In this document: positions 7,947 to 17,257 of the stretch, one piece after another
Layout of the letters: each line of letters starts with the position of its first letter
Numbering within the stretch: the first letter of the stretch is position 1
DNA from: Paenibacillus graminis
GTDB taxonomy: Bacteria; Bacillota; Bacilli; Paenibacillales; Paenibacillaceae
NCBI RefSeq assembly: GCF_000758705.1
Contig: NZ_CP009287.1
Coordinates: forward strand, 1,240,001 to 1,304,000
Direction: 5' to 3'
DNA: 64,000 nt
The notes under the pieces: model-generated
The model's input: only the letters and a program-made list of their open reading frames with translations
The model's database searches: none
Told to the model about the DNA's origin: nothing
Program-made: the position numbers and the translations under genes

Positions 7947-8687
7947 GTGGAAAAGACGATTTTGGATTACATTAACCTGATTAAGAAGAGGTTATGGTTA
8001 ATCATGGTATTTGTATTAATCTCCTGCGCCACCACCTTCTATGTCAGCAAGAACTTCGTCGTGCCTGTCTACTCAGCCTCCGGACAGCTGCTCGTCAACA
8101 ACGCCGCGAATGTCCCCGAGAGCAACAACCTTAATAATCTGAACTTCAGTCTCAACCTCATCGAGAGCTATAAGGAAATTTTGAAGTCGCCAACGATTAT
8201 GAAGAGTGTAGTAGCAGAACACCCGGAATTCAATCTGACAGAACAGGCATTGGCTGGCAAGCTGCAGATTAAATCTTCGGAGAAAAGCCAGGTTATCAAC
8301 CTGAGCGTGCAGGACGAGAGTTACACCAAAGCGGCTACGATAGTAAACGCGGTTTCGCAGACGTTCATCCGCAGCTTGCCGGCGCTGATGAATCTGGACA
8401 ATGTAACGTTCCTGACACCGGCTGATCCGGCAGATGCTCCTGGTCCTGTCAACAGCGGTTCGACAATGAACATTATCATCAGCTTTGTAGTTTCGCTGAT
8501 GGCTGCGATCGGAATTATTCTGCTGCTGGAAACCTTGAACGGTACACTCCGGACGGAGAAGGAAGCGGAGTTCGATCTTGGGCTGCCGGTGATCGCCAGC
8601 ATTCCTGCGATCCGCAAACGGGACTTAGGCAAGTCGGCAAATGCCAATGCAAGAGTAGGGGAGGGCACTTATGTTACGGCTGAATAA
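7947..8687 (+). CDS. Wzz/CapA-type chain-length protein and kinase activator
   Basis: 246 residues from the GTG at 7947, chosen because GGAAGGAGG lies 7-15 bp upstream. The N-terminal membrane segment (LWLIMVFVLISCATTFYVS) is followed by an extracellular Wzz domain and a second membrane segment (MNIIISFVVSLMAAIGIILL) with a cytoplasmic tail. This is the YveK/CapA architecture, which sets polymer length and activates the partner BY-kinase. It overlaps the next gene by 17 bp, as usual for this pair. First gene of the EPS operon. Confidence 0.87.
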   Translation: MEKTILDYINLIKKRLWLIMVFVLISCATTFYVSKNFVVPVYSASGQLLVNNAANVPESNNLNNLNFSLNLIESYKEILKSPTIMKSVVAEHPEFNLTEQALAGKLQIKSSEKSQVINLSVQDESYTKAATIVNAVSQTFIRSLPALMNLDNVTFLTPADPADAPGPVNSGSTMNIIISFVVSLMAAIGIILLLETLNGTLRTEKEAEFDLGLPVIASIPAIRKRDLGKSANANARVGEGTYVTAE

Positions 8688-9312
8688 AAGTCTGATCACA
8701 GACATAAATCCTTCCTCGCATATCTCTGAATCCTTCCGCTCGCTGCGCACCTACATCAGGCAGCTTGGGCTGCTGAAGGGCAGTGGAGGACAGGTGCTCC
8801 TGTTTACCTCCGCAGAAGGCGGGGAAGGCAAAACCACTATTTTGTCGAACCTTGCAGTATCCTTTGTCCAGGATGGCAAGAAGGTAGCCGTTGTAGACTG
8901 CAACCTTAGACATCCCGGCCTGCACAGCGTATTTGAGGTAGAGGGCAGCCACGGTCTGGCCGCATACCTCGGAGGCAGGGAAGAGGCCAAGGATATCGCG
9001 GTTTACGGCAATCTGGCCAATCTGGCTGTGATTCCGGCTGGGATTACCAACATCAGCCCGCCGGATCTGCTCGGAAGCGACAAAATGGCTGCTCTGCTGG
9101 AGGAGCTGAAGATAAGCTTCGATCTGATCCTGCTGGATGCGCCGCAGGCGGTGGAATTCAGCGATGCACGCATCCTGGCCCCATTGTCAGACGGATTAAT
9201 CATCGTTGCCAGACACGGCAAGACAAAACGCGAGTCACTCAAAAAGCTGAAGGGCCTAATGGAGCAGACAGGCGTAAAGATTCTCGGAATTGCTATGAAT
9301 CAGACCAGATAG
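8671..9312 (+). CDS. CapB/YveL-type BY-kinase-like ATPase
   Basis: 213 residues. Walker A is AEGGEGKTT (~residues 47-55), the A' motif is VAVVDCNLRHPG, and Walker B is FDLILLDAP. The family (bacterial tyrosine kinases and ParA/MinD-like ATPases) pairs with the Wzz protein encoded just upstream to control EPS assembly. The C-terminus (KRESLKKLKGLMEQ...GIAMNQTR) has no tyrosine cluster, which classic BY-kinases autophosphorylate, and the A' motif has C-N in place of the more usual D-x-D. It may therefore act on other substrates or as an ATP-driven scaffold. Confidence 0.85.
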   Translation: MLRLNKSLITDINPSSHISESFRSLRTYIRQLGLLKGSGGQVLLFTSAEGGEGKTTILSNLAVSFVQDGKKVAVVDCNLRHPGLHSVFEVEGSHGLAAYLGGREEAKDIAVYGNLANLAVIPAGITNISPPDLLGSDKMAALLEELKISFDLILLDAPQAVEFSDARILAPLSDGLIIVARHGKTKRESLKKLKGLMEQTGVKILGIAMNQTR

Positions 9313-9361
9313 TACTTCCAGCGGGTTTTGTTCTAAAGAGAAAATGAGTGGAGCCAATACT

Positions 9362-9435
9362 TACAAAACCTGGTGTATGCTTCCGAAGCAAGTTTTGTAC
9401 GAAGAATATTCGGATGAGGCATATGCTTACAAAAC
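9362..9435 (+). promoter_or_regulatory. Candidate RNA switch between kinase gene and galU
   Basis: TACAAAAC at 9362-9369 pairs with GTTTTGTA at 9392-9399, enclosing a GCTTC/GAAGC hairpin. The same GTTTTGTA can pair with a second TACAAAAC at 9428-9435, just before the galU AGGAGG at 9440-9445. The two structures exclude each other, as in attenuators. The location, between the second and third genes of an EPS operon, is where Bacillus carries the EAR antitermination RNA, but I see no sequence match to EAR that I could vouch for. Confidence 0.45.
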
Positions 9436-9453
9436 TCTTAGGAGGTAAGTGCG

Positions 9454-10341
9454 ATGAAAAAAGTAAAGAAGGTAATTATCCCTGCAGCAGGACTAGGAAC
9501 GCGCTTCCTTCCTGCCACGAAAGCAATGCCTAAGGAAATGCTGCCGATCATCAACAAACCCACTATTCAGTACATCGTGGAAGAAGCGATCGCATCCGGC
9601 ATCGAAGATATCATTATTGTTACAGGTAAGGGCAAACGGGCAATCGAGGACCACTTCGACAACGCTTTTGAGCTGGAATCCAGATTGCTGGAAGACGGTA
9701 AACTGGAGCTGCTGAAAGAAGTTCAGCGTTCCTCGAAGGTTGAAATTCACTACATCCGGCAAAAAGAACCCAAAGGCCTCGGCCATGCGGTATGGTGCGC
9801 CAGACGTTTTATCGGAGACGAGCCCTTTGGCGTAATGCTCGGGGATGACATCGTAACCGGCAAGACTCCCTGCCTGAAACAGCTGATTGACCAATACGAG
9901 GAAACGCAGAATTCAGTAATCGGCGTACAGGAAATTCCTGATGAATTCACCAACCGTTACGGAATTATTGAACCCGACCTGCAGGACGGACGGCTGTACC
10001 GGGTTAATAATTTTGTCGAAAAACCGGCGGCTGGCACAGCTCCTTCCAATCTGGCGATCATGGGGCGTTATGTGTTTACTCCAAAGATCTTTAAGTACCT
10101 GGATCTCCAGGAAAAAGGCGCAGGCGGCGAAATTCAGCTCACCGATGCCATTCAGAAGCTGAACCAAAGCGAGCGCGTGTACGCTTATAACTTTGACGGT
10201 ACAAGATACGATGTCGGCGAACGGCTGGGATATATTTTGACTACACTTGAATTTGCACTGCAAAGCGAGGATCTGCGGTATCCGGTGATGGATGCAATGG
10301 CGGAATATCTGAGCAAAGCGGGACAGACTCTGAATAGTTGA
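9454..10341 (+). CDS. galU: UTP-glucose-1-phosphate uridylyltransferase
   Basis: 295 residues, the usual length. The nucleotidyltransferase signature [19 protein letters not shown] is at the N-terminus, with typical GalU motifs FGVMLGDDI and NRYGIIEP later. It makes UDP-glucose from UTP and glucose-1-phosphate in the cytoplasm, feeding both glucosyl transfer and the UDP-glucose dehydrogenase at 21.6 kb. AGGAGG lies 9 bp before the ATG. It is third in the EPS operon, after a 141-bp spacer with hairpins. Confidence 0.93.
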   Translation: MKKVKKVIIPAAGLGTRFLPATKAMPKEMLPIINKPTIQYIVEEAIASGIEDIIIVTGKGKRAIEDHFDNAFELESRLLEDGKLELLKEVQRSSKVEIHYIRQKEPKGLGHAVWCARRFIGDEPFGVMLGDDIVTGKTPCLKQLIDQYEETQNSVIGVQEIPDEFTNRYGIIEPDLQDGRLYRVNNFVEKPAAGTAPSNLAIMGRYVFTPKIFKYLDLQEKGAGGEIQLTDAIQKLNQSERVYAYNFDGTRYDVGERLGYILTTLEFALQSEDLRYPVMDAMAEYLSKAGQTLNS

Positions 10342-10432
10342 AAACCAAGTTTAGACTTTCAAGACGGGTTTTGGACTGTGAAGGGTCAGTAAGCACTCAG
10401 GCTTACACAACATTTAGGAGGAATGAGGAGAG

Positions 10433-11125
10433 ATGAGCATGCAAAAACTGCCGGAAGACTATGAGGCCGTCCTGCCGAAACTTTACATGCTACATGCCAA
10501 AGAAGGAAGCAAAGAAATGGATTCCTATCTGGTGATGAAGCGGATTATCGACATTTTTTTCTCCGCTCTTGGCCTTCTCGTACTGCTGCCGCTGTTCATA
10601 GTGGTGGCGATCCTGATCAAGCTGGAAGATCCGAAAGGAAAAGTGTTCTTTCGTCAGAACCGGGTTGGCAAGGACGAGAAGCTGTTTCCCATGTATAAAT
10701 TCAGATCCATGGTCTCCAATGCCGAGGAGCTGAAGGCGAACCTGATGGCCTACAATGAGGTCAGCGGGGCGATGTTCAAGATTAAGAATGATCCCCGCAT
10801 CACACGTATTGGCAGATTTCTGCGCAAGACCAGCATTGACGAATTGCCTCAGCTCTGGAATGTGCTGCTAGGGCATATGAGCCTGATCGGGCCGCGCCCC
10901 CCACTCGTGGAGGAGGTTGCACAGTACACGGATTATGACAAACAACGGCTTATGGTTACACCGGGCTGCACCGGCTATTGGCAGGTGAATGCAAGAAACA
11001 GCGTTGGCTTTGATGAAATGGTTCAGCTGGATCTGACTTACATTTCCATCCGCAGCACGATGCTGGATCTCAAAATCATCGCAAAAACCGGACTCATGCT
11101 GCTTGGCTCCAAAGATGCGTATTAA
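10433..11125 (+). CDS. Undecaprenyl-phosphate sugar phosphotransferase (EPS priming)
   Basis: 230 residues with the bacterial sugar transferase domain: a membrane re-entrant helix (IIDIFFSALGLLVLLPLFIV), then KVFFRQNRVGKDEKLFPMYK, SIDELPQLWNVLLGHMSLIG and PRPPLV. The enzyme transfers a sugar-1-phosphate (glucose or galactose in the family) from its UDP form to undecaprenyl phosphate at the membrane, starting the repeat unit. This is the short form lacking the N-terminal transmembrane domain of WbaP/CpsE. A 91-bp spacer separates it from galU. Confidence 0.9.
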   Translation: MSMQKLPEDYEAVLPKLYMLHAKEGSKEMDSYLVMKRIIDIFFSALGLLVLLPLFIVVAILIKLEDPKGKVFFRQNRVGKDEKLFPMYKFRSMVSNAEELKANLMAYNEVSGAMFKIKNDPRITRIGRFLRKTSIDELPQLWNVLLGHMSLIGPRPPLVEEVAQYTDYDKQRLMVTPGCTGYWQVNARNSVGFDEMVQLDLTYISIRSTMLDLKIIAKTGLMLLGSKDAY

Positions 11126-11144
11126 AAAAATGGAAATTGGGTGA

Positions 11145-12086
11145 ATGCCGATGCTTGTATACGGAGACGTTCCTAAGATTTCCATAATCATCTGCACCTA
11201 TAACAGGTCAGCTTTGCTGCTTAAGACGCTTCAGTCGCTTTTACCGCTGGAGAATCTGGGTCAGGCCGAGATCATTGTGGTGGATAACAGCTCCAAGGAT
11301 GATACGGCGGCAGTGGTCAAGCGGTTTATAGAGGCTGAGGGTGCAAATATGGATATCCGTTACATTCTGGAGCCGGTACAAGGGTTATCGGCGGCCCGGA
11401 ATACTGGGATTCTGGCTTCCAAATCGCCGCTCATCGCTTTTCTGGATGATGACGCGATTCCTTGCCGGAATTGGATTACAACAATTGTAAGTACGTTTGA
11501 ACAAAAGCCTGAGGTCATGGCCATGGGCGGCAAAATCGCTCCGATCTTCGAAAGCAGGCGTCCAGATTGGCTGATTAAACCGTTCGAACTGCCTTATACC
11601 ATCGTGGATTTGGGCAACCGCATCAAAGAATATCCGAAACGGCTTCATCCCTGCGGCGCCAATATGGCGATGCGCAAGGTAGCCTTTGATATCAGCCTGT
11701 TTCCGCTGGAGCTTGGAAGAAAAGGAGATTCGCTTCTCTCCGGTGAAGAGACCTGGCTGTTTAATCAGATTGAAAGTCAAGGACATTCCATTCTCTATCA
11801 TCCGCAGATGGCCGTCGATCACTTCGTACCGGCTAACCGGTTGACGGAAGATTGGATTATGAAAAGATATTACAGCCAAGGCATATCCAACGCGATGAAA
11901 AGCGAAGGTGTGAAGGATAATCTGCTCCTGCTGGGAAAGACGGCCGCGAAGATCATGTATATTGCGGGTGACTCGATCCTCTCCCGGAGCCAGGGGAAAA
12001 GACTTCTGAACAAATGCCGGCTGGAGAGTATTCGCGGAACTCTTCATATGATCTGGAACCGGAAGAGGGAATCCGCAGCGGGGTGA
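11145..12086 (+). CDS. GT2 family glycosyltransferase
   Basis: 313 residues. GT-A fold motifs are visible: ISIIICTYNRSALLLKTLQS, VVDNSSKDDT and the metal-binding LDDDAIP. The mid region (GANMAMRKVAFD, GEETWLFNQI) is typical of inverting family 2 transferases that extend lipid-linked repeat units on the cytoplasmic face. No clear membrane span is present. A second ATG at 11151 is an equally possible start because the ribosome site is weak. Donor and acceptor cannot be predicted. Confidence 0.82.
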   Translation: MPMLVYGDVPKISIIICTYNRSALLLKTLQSLLPLENLGQAEIIVVDNSSKDDTAAVVKRFIEAEGANMDIRYILEPVQGLSAARNTGILASKSPLIAFLDDDAIPCRNWITTIVSTFEQKPEVMAMGGKIAPIFESRRPDWLIKPFELPYTIVDLGNRIKEYPKRLHPCGANMAMRKVAFDISLFPLELGRKGDSLLSGEETWLFNQIESQGHSILYHPQMAVDHFVPANRLTEDWIMKRYYSQGISNAMKSEGVKDNLLLLGKTAAKIMYIAGDSILSRSQGKRLLNKCRLESIRGTLHMIWNRKRESAAG

Positions 12087-12094
12087 GGGAGACA

Positions 12095-13441
12095 ATGATG
12101 AATTTTGAGTGGGGCTCCAAAATGAACGTTTTGCCATACGGAATGCTCTACCTCATGTCCGCACTGTTCCTTGGAGCGGCGGTCATCTACCAGCCGGTAA
12201 TAGCGGTAGCAATCGTGCTTCTGATTATGTTGCTGGTTGTCTCTATCTCGCGTCCTGAACTCATCAGCTATTTCGTTCTGTTGACGACGGCGATCTCTAT
12301 TAACTTTCTGTATCCCGGCAGCATGTTTGGCGTTGAAATACTATCGCTTTACAAGCTGGTAATCCTGATGCTGCTGGTGCCCTGCATTCTGGTAAATGGA
12401 TTGAAATTCCGCCTTAGCCAGCCTCTGTGGGCCATGGTGGGACTGCTGTTCATCACCTTTGGCTCTTCGATTTGGCTGCCCGAAATGAGCGGTTCCATTG
12501 CAGTCAAGGCGTTTATCGGATTGTCCCTTCCTTTCGTTTTTCTCTTGATTAACTGGAAGAAGGAAGTGGCCGAGCGGCAGATCCGCATTATCACTATGCT
12601 TCCTCTGGTAAGCGTACTAGCCGGAATCGTGCTGCAGATGGTGCATCTCCACTCTTTTCTCGATGTGGAGTTCACTGGCGCTGTACGGGTTCAGGGAGCG
12701 AATATCCCGGCGCATCTCGCGATGCTGGCCTTCATGGGCGTGGGAATTGCATTCATTGAGATCAAGCGCAGTACACAGCATATCCGTTTTTTCTACATCA
12801 TGCTGGCACTGAACTTTCTGATTCTCATTGGAACAGGGACACGGGGGCCGATATTGGCACTGGTATTAATGGTCCTGTACTACTTTTACGATATATCGCG
12901 GCAATATTTGAAGGGCAGAACACAATATCTGATTCCGCTCCTGTGCTCGGTTATTCTGATCTTCTCGGCGGTATACCTGCAGCTCGACAATATTAAGAAG
13001 CGTTCCTTCGAACGCACAACGGATACGGCAGTGGACTTGTCAGGCCGGGCAGAAGCCTGGGAATACTTCCTGAACAAGGCGGCGGATTCTCCGTGGTCGG
13101 GCAGAGGACTTGGAGCAGTGACAGTGGCGAACGACGGGACACTTTACAAAGGGTTCGTGGTTCCCCACAACGAGTATATCCGCTTTTACTTTGATGGAGG
13201 GTATATCGGAGCCATACTGCTGCTGATTTCATTATTGGCTGTGTTTATTCTGGTGTACAGAGCTTTGGCACCGCCGGTCAAACCGTATTATCTGCTCTTT
13301 ATAGCAGGGTTTATGATTTATTCGTTTTCCGACAACACGCTGTCGACGGTCCAATCGATCATTCCGTTCTGTTGGTACCTGAACTGCCTGTATCGATCTT
13401 CACAGCCAACCGATTCCCCACAAAAAGAAGTGATACGATGA
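12095..13441 (+). CDS. Wzy-like polymerase / O-antigen ligase family protein (first)
   Basis: 448 residues from the ATG at 12095, preceded by GGTGAGGGAG; an in-frame extension to 12014 would overlap the previous gene and lacks a ribosome site. About 10-12 membrane helices. The Wzy_C-type region holds LIGTGTRGPILALVLM and WSGRGLGAVTVAND, then a periplasmic-loop PHNEYIRF motif typical of O-antigen ligases and polymerases. It joins repeat units on the outer face of the membrane. Its stop overlaps the next start (ATGA). A second member of the family follows at 14.2 kb. Confidence 0.8.
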   Translation: MMNFEWGSKMNVLPYGMLYLMSALFLGAAVIYQPVIAVAIVLLIMLLVVSISRPELISYFVLLTTAISINFLYPGSMFGVEILSLYKLVILMLLVPCILVNGLKFRLSQPLWAMVGLLFITFGSSIWLPEMSGSIAVKAFIGLSLPFVFLLINWKKEVAERQIRIITMLPLVSVLAGIVLQMVHLHSFLDVEFTGAVRVQGANIPAHLAMLAFMGVGIAFIEIKRSTQHIRFFYIMLALNFLILIGTGTRGPILALVLMVLYYFYDISRQYLKGRTQYLIPLLCSVILIFSAVYLQLDNIKKRSFERTTDTAVDLSGRAEAWEYFLNKAADSPWSGRGLGAVTVANDGTLYKGFVVPHNEYIRFYFDGGYIGAILLLISLLAVFILVYRALAPPVKPYYLLFIAGFMIYSFSDNTLSTVQSIIPFCWYLNCLYRSSQPTDSPQKEVIR

Positions 13442-14211
13442 ACCAAGTGAACATGTTCGATGTCAATTTCGATAACTATGATTTCATGGACCTGCTTGAT
13501 TACATTGATAAAACGATTCAGGAACGGTCGCAATCGTACATCCTGACCTGCAACGTCGATCATGTCATCAAGCTGCGCAAGGACAAAGAATTCCAGACCG
13601 TGTATTCCCAGGCAGGTGCTGTAGTGGCAGACGGAATGCCGCTGATCTGGGCTTCGAAAATGCTGGGTAAGCCGCTGAAGCAAAAGGTATCGGGAGCAGA
13701 CCTTTTCAGCCGTCTCGGCAATGCCTTTGAGCAAAGAAAGTACCGGCTGTTCTTTCTGGGCTCTGCACAAGGCGTGCCGGAACAGGCTACCAAGAATCTT
13801 AAAGCGGCTTATCCCGGAATGAATATTGTCGGCTGCTATTCTCCTTCCTACGGCTTTGAGCACAACGATGAAGAGAACCAGCGTATTATCGAAATGCTGA
13901 CGGAATGTCAGCCGGATATTGTGTTCGTAGGCGTGGGAGCGCCGAAGCAGGAGAAGTGGATTTACCGGCATTATAACTCATACCGGGCGCCAATCTCGAT
14001 TGGTGTGGGAGCCACCTTTGACTTTTTGTCAGGCTCGGTGAAAAGGGCGCCGGATTTCATGCAGAAAACAGGCCTGGAATGGTTCTGGCGGCTCAGCCAG
14101 GAACCGGGCCGTCTCTGGAAAAGATATCTGGTCGATGACGCCCAATTCCTGGTCCTTCTGCTCAAGGAGCTCCGCAAACGGGATAAAGTAAAGGGAGGCA
14201 GGCTGGAATGA
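13438..14211 (+). CDS. WecG/TagA/CpsF family glycosyltransferase (GT26)
   Basis: 257 residues from the ATG at 13438, which overlaps the previous stop and has AAAGAAGTGA upstream. Family motifs include NVDHVIKLRKDKEF, GAVVADGMPLIWASKMLG, RLFFLGSAQGVPEQ and VGVGAPKQEKWI. Members transfer UDP-ManNAc, UDP-ManNAcA or related sugars to a lipid-linked primer at the membrane. Here it probably adds the second or a later sugar of the EPS repeat. Donor is not determinable from sequence. Confidence 0.87.
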   Translation: MNQVNMFDVNFDNYDFMDLLDYIDKTIQERSQSYILTCNVDHVIKLRKDKEFQTVYSQAGAVVADGMPLIWASKMLGKPLKQKVSGADLFSRLGNAFEQRKYRLFFLGSAQGVPEQATKNLKAAYPGMNIVGCYSPSYGFEHNDEENQRIIEMLTECQPDIVFVGVGAPKQEKWIYRHYNSYRAPISIGVGATFDFLSGSVKRAPDFMQKTGLEWFWRLSQEPGRLWKRYLVDDAQFLVLLLKELRKRDKVKGGRLE

Positions 14212-15674
14212 ACGTGAGTCTTCCATCCATGAAGTCAGCAGGAATGCTGCTGCTGATTTGCGGCATCTGTCTGGGCCTTCCGCTGATGATCGGTTTTGCC
14301 AGCGCGAAGCTCAGTTCGTCCAATAGTCTTCAGGGAGTAATCCTGGCGGGCATTCTGTTTCCGGCCTTCCTGCTGGCTCTGCTGAAGCCGAAGGCGCTGA
14401 TCGCCTACACCCTGCTGGTCTGGGCGGTAGCACCGGAGCTGCGGCGTATCGCCGACTGGTCGGAAGGGGTCTACCATTCCGTATCTCTGCTTAGTCTGGC
14501 ACCGCTGCTGACGGGGGCTACCCTGGCCATTCCGGTGTTGAAGGAGATTCACCGCATCCGCAAATCCTCCACCCGGATCATCCTGCTTTTCTCGGTGGCA
14601 CTGGCTTACGGGGCGCTGATAGGGCTCGCGAAGAACGGCATTGGCTCTGTGTACGACCTGGCGAATTACATCGTACCCCTGCTGCTGATTCCGTTCTTTG
14701 CGGTAACGCGTTTTAGACCGAAGGACATTGACCGTCTGCTGTATGCTTTTGCCAATATCGCGGTTCTGGTATCCATTTATGGAATTATCCAGTATTTAAC
14801 TGTACCTCCATGGGATGCCTTCTGGATGAAGAATGCCGACATGATGTCAATTGGTACACCGTATCCTTTGGAAATCCGGGTTTTCTCTACGCTGAATTCT
14901 CCCGGGCCTGCGGCAACCTTCCTGGTATTCGCTCTGGTACCGATGATTCTGGAGAAAAGATGGCAGGGAACGCTGCGCTGGATTGGGGTCATGCTCGTTG
15001 TCATCTGCCTGTTGACCACACTGGTCCGTTCAGCCTGGCTGGTGATGCTGGTGATGCTGCTCGTATACATCGCTTCCTCTCCCTCCAAAGGGAAATGGAA
15101 GGCGCTGCTCCAGCTGGTATTTGTCGCTGCCGCGCTGTTCTGGATTGTCCCTAAGCTGCCGGGTGCCGAAGGGTTGGTCGCCCGTATGGAGACACTGACC
15201 TCCGTCCAGGAAGACCATTCCTACAATGAACGCCTGAGCCTGTGGCAGAACATGCTGCCGATGGTAGCTGCAAATCCGGTCGGGCAAGGGATAGGCAGTG
15301 TCGGCCAGGGGACAAAGATCGGCAACGGCGGCGAGCTTGGCGAATACGGAAATATGGATAACGGTGTTATCGCCCTGCTGCTTACCTTCGGAGTCCTGGG
15401 CGCTTTGTTCTTCTTCGGCGCTCTGGGCGCTGTGATTAAGCAAATTGTAGTCAGAGTCACCAGCAGAGACAGCCTTCAGCCCTATGCCCGGCTGTCGCTG
15501 GCAGCATGGATGGGGGCAGTGATCAGCCTGGTATCGGACAACGGGTTTCCCGGGCTCAAAGGCTACCTGGTCTGGATGCTGATTGGCCTGGGCCTCGGTG
15601 CCAAAGAGATTATTGAGAGCAGAAAGAAGGGAACACCACATGCAGCCATTGAACGCGAAATCACTTCCCACTAA
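14208..15674 (+). CDS. Wzy-like polymerase / O-antigen ligase family protein (second)
   Basis: 488 residues, highly hydrophobic with about 12 membrane helices. The O-antigen ligase-type core is visible as TTLVRSAWLVMLVMLLVYI and, after the external loop, YNERLSLWQNMLPMVAANP with GQGIGSVGQG. It starts at an ATGA overlap with the previous stop and has GGAGG upstream. Two such proteins in one EPS cluster suggest one polymerase and one ligase or modifier, or two linkages. The sequence alone does not tell which is which. Confidence 0.8.
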   Translation: MNVSLPSMKSAGMLLLICGICLGLPLMIGFASAKLSSSNSLQGVILAGILFPAFLLALLKPKALIAYTLLVWAVAPELRRIADWSEGVYHSVSLLSLAPLLTGATLAIPVLKEIHRIRKSSTRIILLFSVALAYGALIGLAKNGIGSVYDLANYIVPLLLIPFFAVTRFRPKDIDRLLYAFANIAVLVSIYGIIQYLTVPPWDAFWMKNADMMSIGTPYPLEIRVFSTLNSPGPAATFLVFALVPMILEKRWQGTLRWIGVMLVVICLLTTLVRSAWLVMLVMLLVYIASSPSKGKWKALLQLVFVAAALFWIVPKLPGAEGLVARMETLTSVQEDHSYNERLSLWQNMLPMVAANPVGQGIGSVGQGTKIGNGGELGEYGNMDNGVIALLLTFGVLGALFFFGALGAVIKQIVVRVTSRDSLQPYARLSLAAWMGAVISLVSDNGFPGLKGYLVWMLIGLGLGAKEIIESRKKGTPHAAIEREITSH

Positions 15675-17019
15675 TACAGTCTGGTCTTCGCTTCGGCGGT
15701 TTACCAAGAGTAAAGACAACAGTTCTGCCGCAGTGAAGACGATGTTTGTCAGCGTGCTGATCCTATTGGTTAATATGCTGACGGGTGTGCTGACCGCACG
15801 TTACCTGGGTCCTACAGGACGCGGGGAGCAGACAGCTATGGTGAACTGGTCACAATTTCTGGCGTTCAGCATGAGCTTCGGTATTCCTTCAGCCCTGATC
15901 TACAATGCCAAAAAGAATCCCGAAGAGGCCGGAGTACTCTACCGGGTGGCCCTGCTAATCGCCCTGGTATTCGGAACTCTGGCTATGATTGTCGGGATTG
16001 TGGTCCTTCCCTACTGGCTGAATTCATTCAGTCCGGATGTCGTGCTGTTTGCGCAATGGTCGATGATCCTGTGCCCGCTGATTGTGGTGTCACAGATCAA
16101 CAATGCGGCTTTTCAGTTCAGAGGCGACTACAAGACGTTCAACTGGCTGCGGTATCTGCTTCCGCTGCTGACGCTGGCGGCCATCGGGATTTTGATTCTG
16201 ACCCGCTCGATCAATCCTTTTACAACCGCCTTGGCGTATCTGGTGCCGTCCGTTCCAATCTTCATCTGGATGACGATTACACTGCTCCGCACCTACAGGG
16301 TGAAGATGAATAACGCTTACCTGAATTTCAAAAGACTGTTCACTTACGGACTCGGTTCGTACGGAAATGACTTGCTCGGGCAGTTCTCTTACTATATCGA
16401 CCAGATCATTATTGCCGGCCTGCTGCGGCCAGCCGATCTGGGGCTGTATGCGGTAGCGGTCAGTCTCTCGCGGATGGTCAACTTCTTCTCGAACTCGATC
16501 ACCGTGGTGCTTTTTCCGAAAGCCTCTGAGCTGTCAAAGGACCAGGCGATTGCCCTTACCTTCAAAGCCTTCCGGATCAGCACAACCTGCACCCTGCTGG
16601 GCTCGCTGATCCTGATGCTGGTAGCTCCCTTCGTGATTCCGCTGCTGTACGGCAAGGACTTCAACACCGCATTGACGGTGTTCCGCCTGCTGCTGCTCGA
16701 AGTGACCATCAGCGGAGGCACCTTGATACTGGCCCAGGTGTTCATGGCCCTCGGCAAGCCGAAGTTTGTATCGATTCTGCAAGGCGTCGGACTGATCCTG
16801 GTAATCCCGCTGCTGTTCCTGCTGGTGCCGAAGTTCGGATTGTTCGGAGCAGGGGTGGCAATGCTGTCTTCAGCGGTGCTCCGCTTCCTGTTCATTATTC
16901 TTAACATCAGATACAACCTGAAGGTCAGACTGCCCCGCCTGCTGATTAACGGGGATGACATTCAGTGGATGAAGACAACGATGAATTCTTATATCCGCAA
17001 AAAACCTATGGATACCTAA
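15640..17019 (+). CDS. Wzx-type flippase (MATE/MOP superfamily)
   Basis: 459 residues from the ATG at 15640, chosen for the AAAGAAGGGA site; it overlaps the polymerase gene by 35 bp. Typical polysaccharide-biosynthesis flippase N-terminus (NMLTGVLTARYLGPTGRGEQ), with 12-14 membrane helices and the conserved GSYGNDLLGQFSYYIDQIII. It moves the undecaprenyl-linked repeat unit across the membrane for polymerisation. It is followed by a ~240-bp spacer holding a structured RNA-like element. Confidence 0.88.
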   Translation: MQPLNAKSLPTNTVWSSLRRFTKSKDNSSAAVKTMFVSVLILLVNMLTGVLTARYLGPTGRGEQTAMVNWSQFLAFSMSFGIPSALIYNAKKNPEEAGVLYRVALLIALVFGTLAMIVGIVVLPYWLNSFSPDVVLFAQWSMILCPLIVVSQINNAAFQFRGDYKTFNWLRYLLPLLTLAAIGILILTRSINPFTTALAYLVPSVPIFIWMTITLLRTYRVKMNNAYLNFKRLFTYGLGSYGNDLLGQFSYYIDQIIIAGLLRPADLGLYAVAVSLSRMVNFFSNSITVVLFPKASELSKDQAIALTFKAFRISTTCTLLGSLILMLVAPFVIPLLYGKDFNTALTVFRLLLLEVTISGGTLILAQVFMALGKPKFVSILQGVGLILVIPLLFLLVPKFGLFGAGVAMLSSAVLRFLFIILNIRYNLKVRLPRLLINGDDIQWMKTTMNSYIRKKPMDT

Positions 17020-17025
17020 GCAAGC

Positions 17026-17235
17026 GAGCAAAGGCATTATGCGAGCCGCTTTTCTGCTTAACAAACAAATGGACGGTGTCAGAGGAACGGAGAGAAAGTG
17101 TGGAGCTGGAGAAGCGTAGCGTTCGCCTTTGTCTTCTGATTTCAACCGTGAATACGGTGTTAAATAAAGAAATCAGAAGACAACAGCGATCGGAAGCCCA
17201 AACATTTCTCGAAATGACGGTGGACGCCGGACATA
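17026..17235 (+). repeat. Structured RNA-like intergenic element, copy 1
   Basis: This is a ~200-bp sequence also found at 22979-23240. TTGTCTTCTGATTTC (17129-17143) pairs perfectly with GAAATCAGAAGACAA (17169-17183), enclosing an inner ACCGT/ACGGT hairpin (17145-17149, 17154-17158). Shared flanks are GAGGAACGGAGAG upstream and ACAGCG-CGGAAG-CCAAACATT downstream. There is no T run, so it is not a terminator. It lies in the transcript directly upstream of the glycosyltransferase at 17258. An open frame through it is not credible. Confidence 0.75.
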
Positions 17236-17257
17236 CCAAGAAAAGGAGGATACCTAC

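Noticed and set aside
17020..17257. Intergenic element as terminator or short gene
   Set aside because: No T run after the 15-bp stem, and the frame through it has no ribosome site and is not kept in the second copy.
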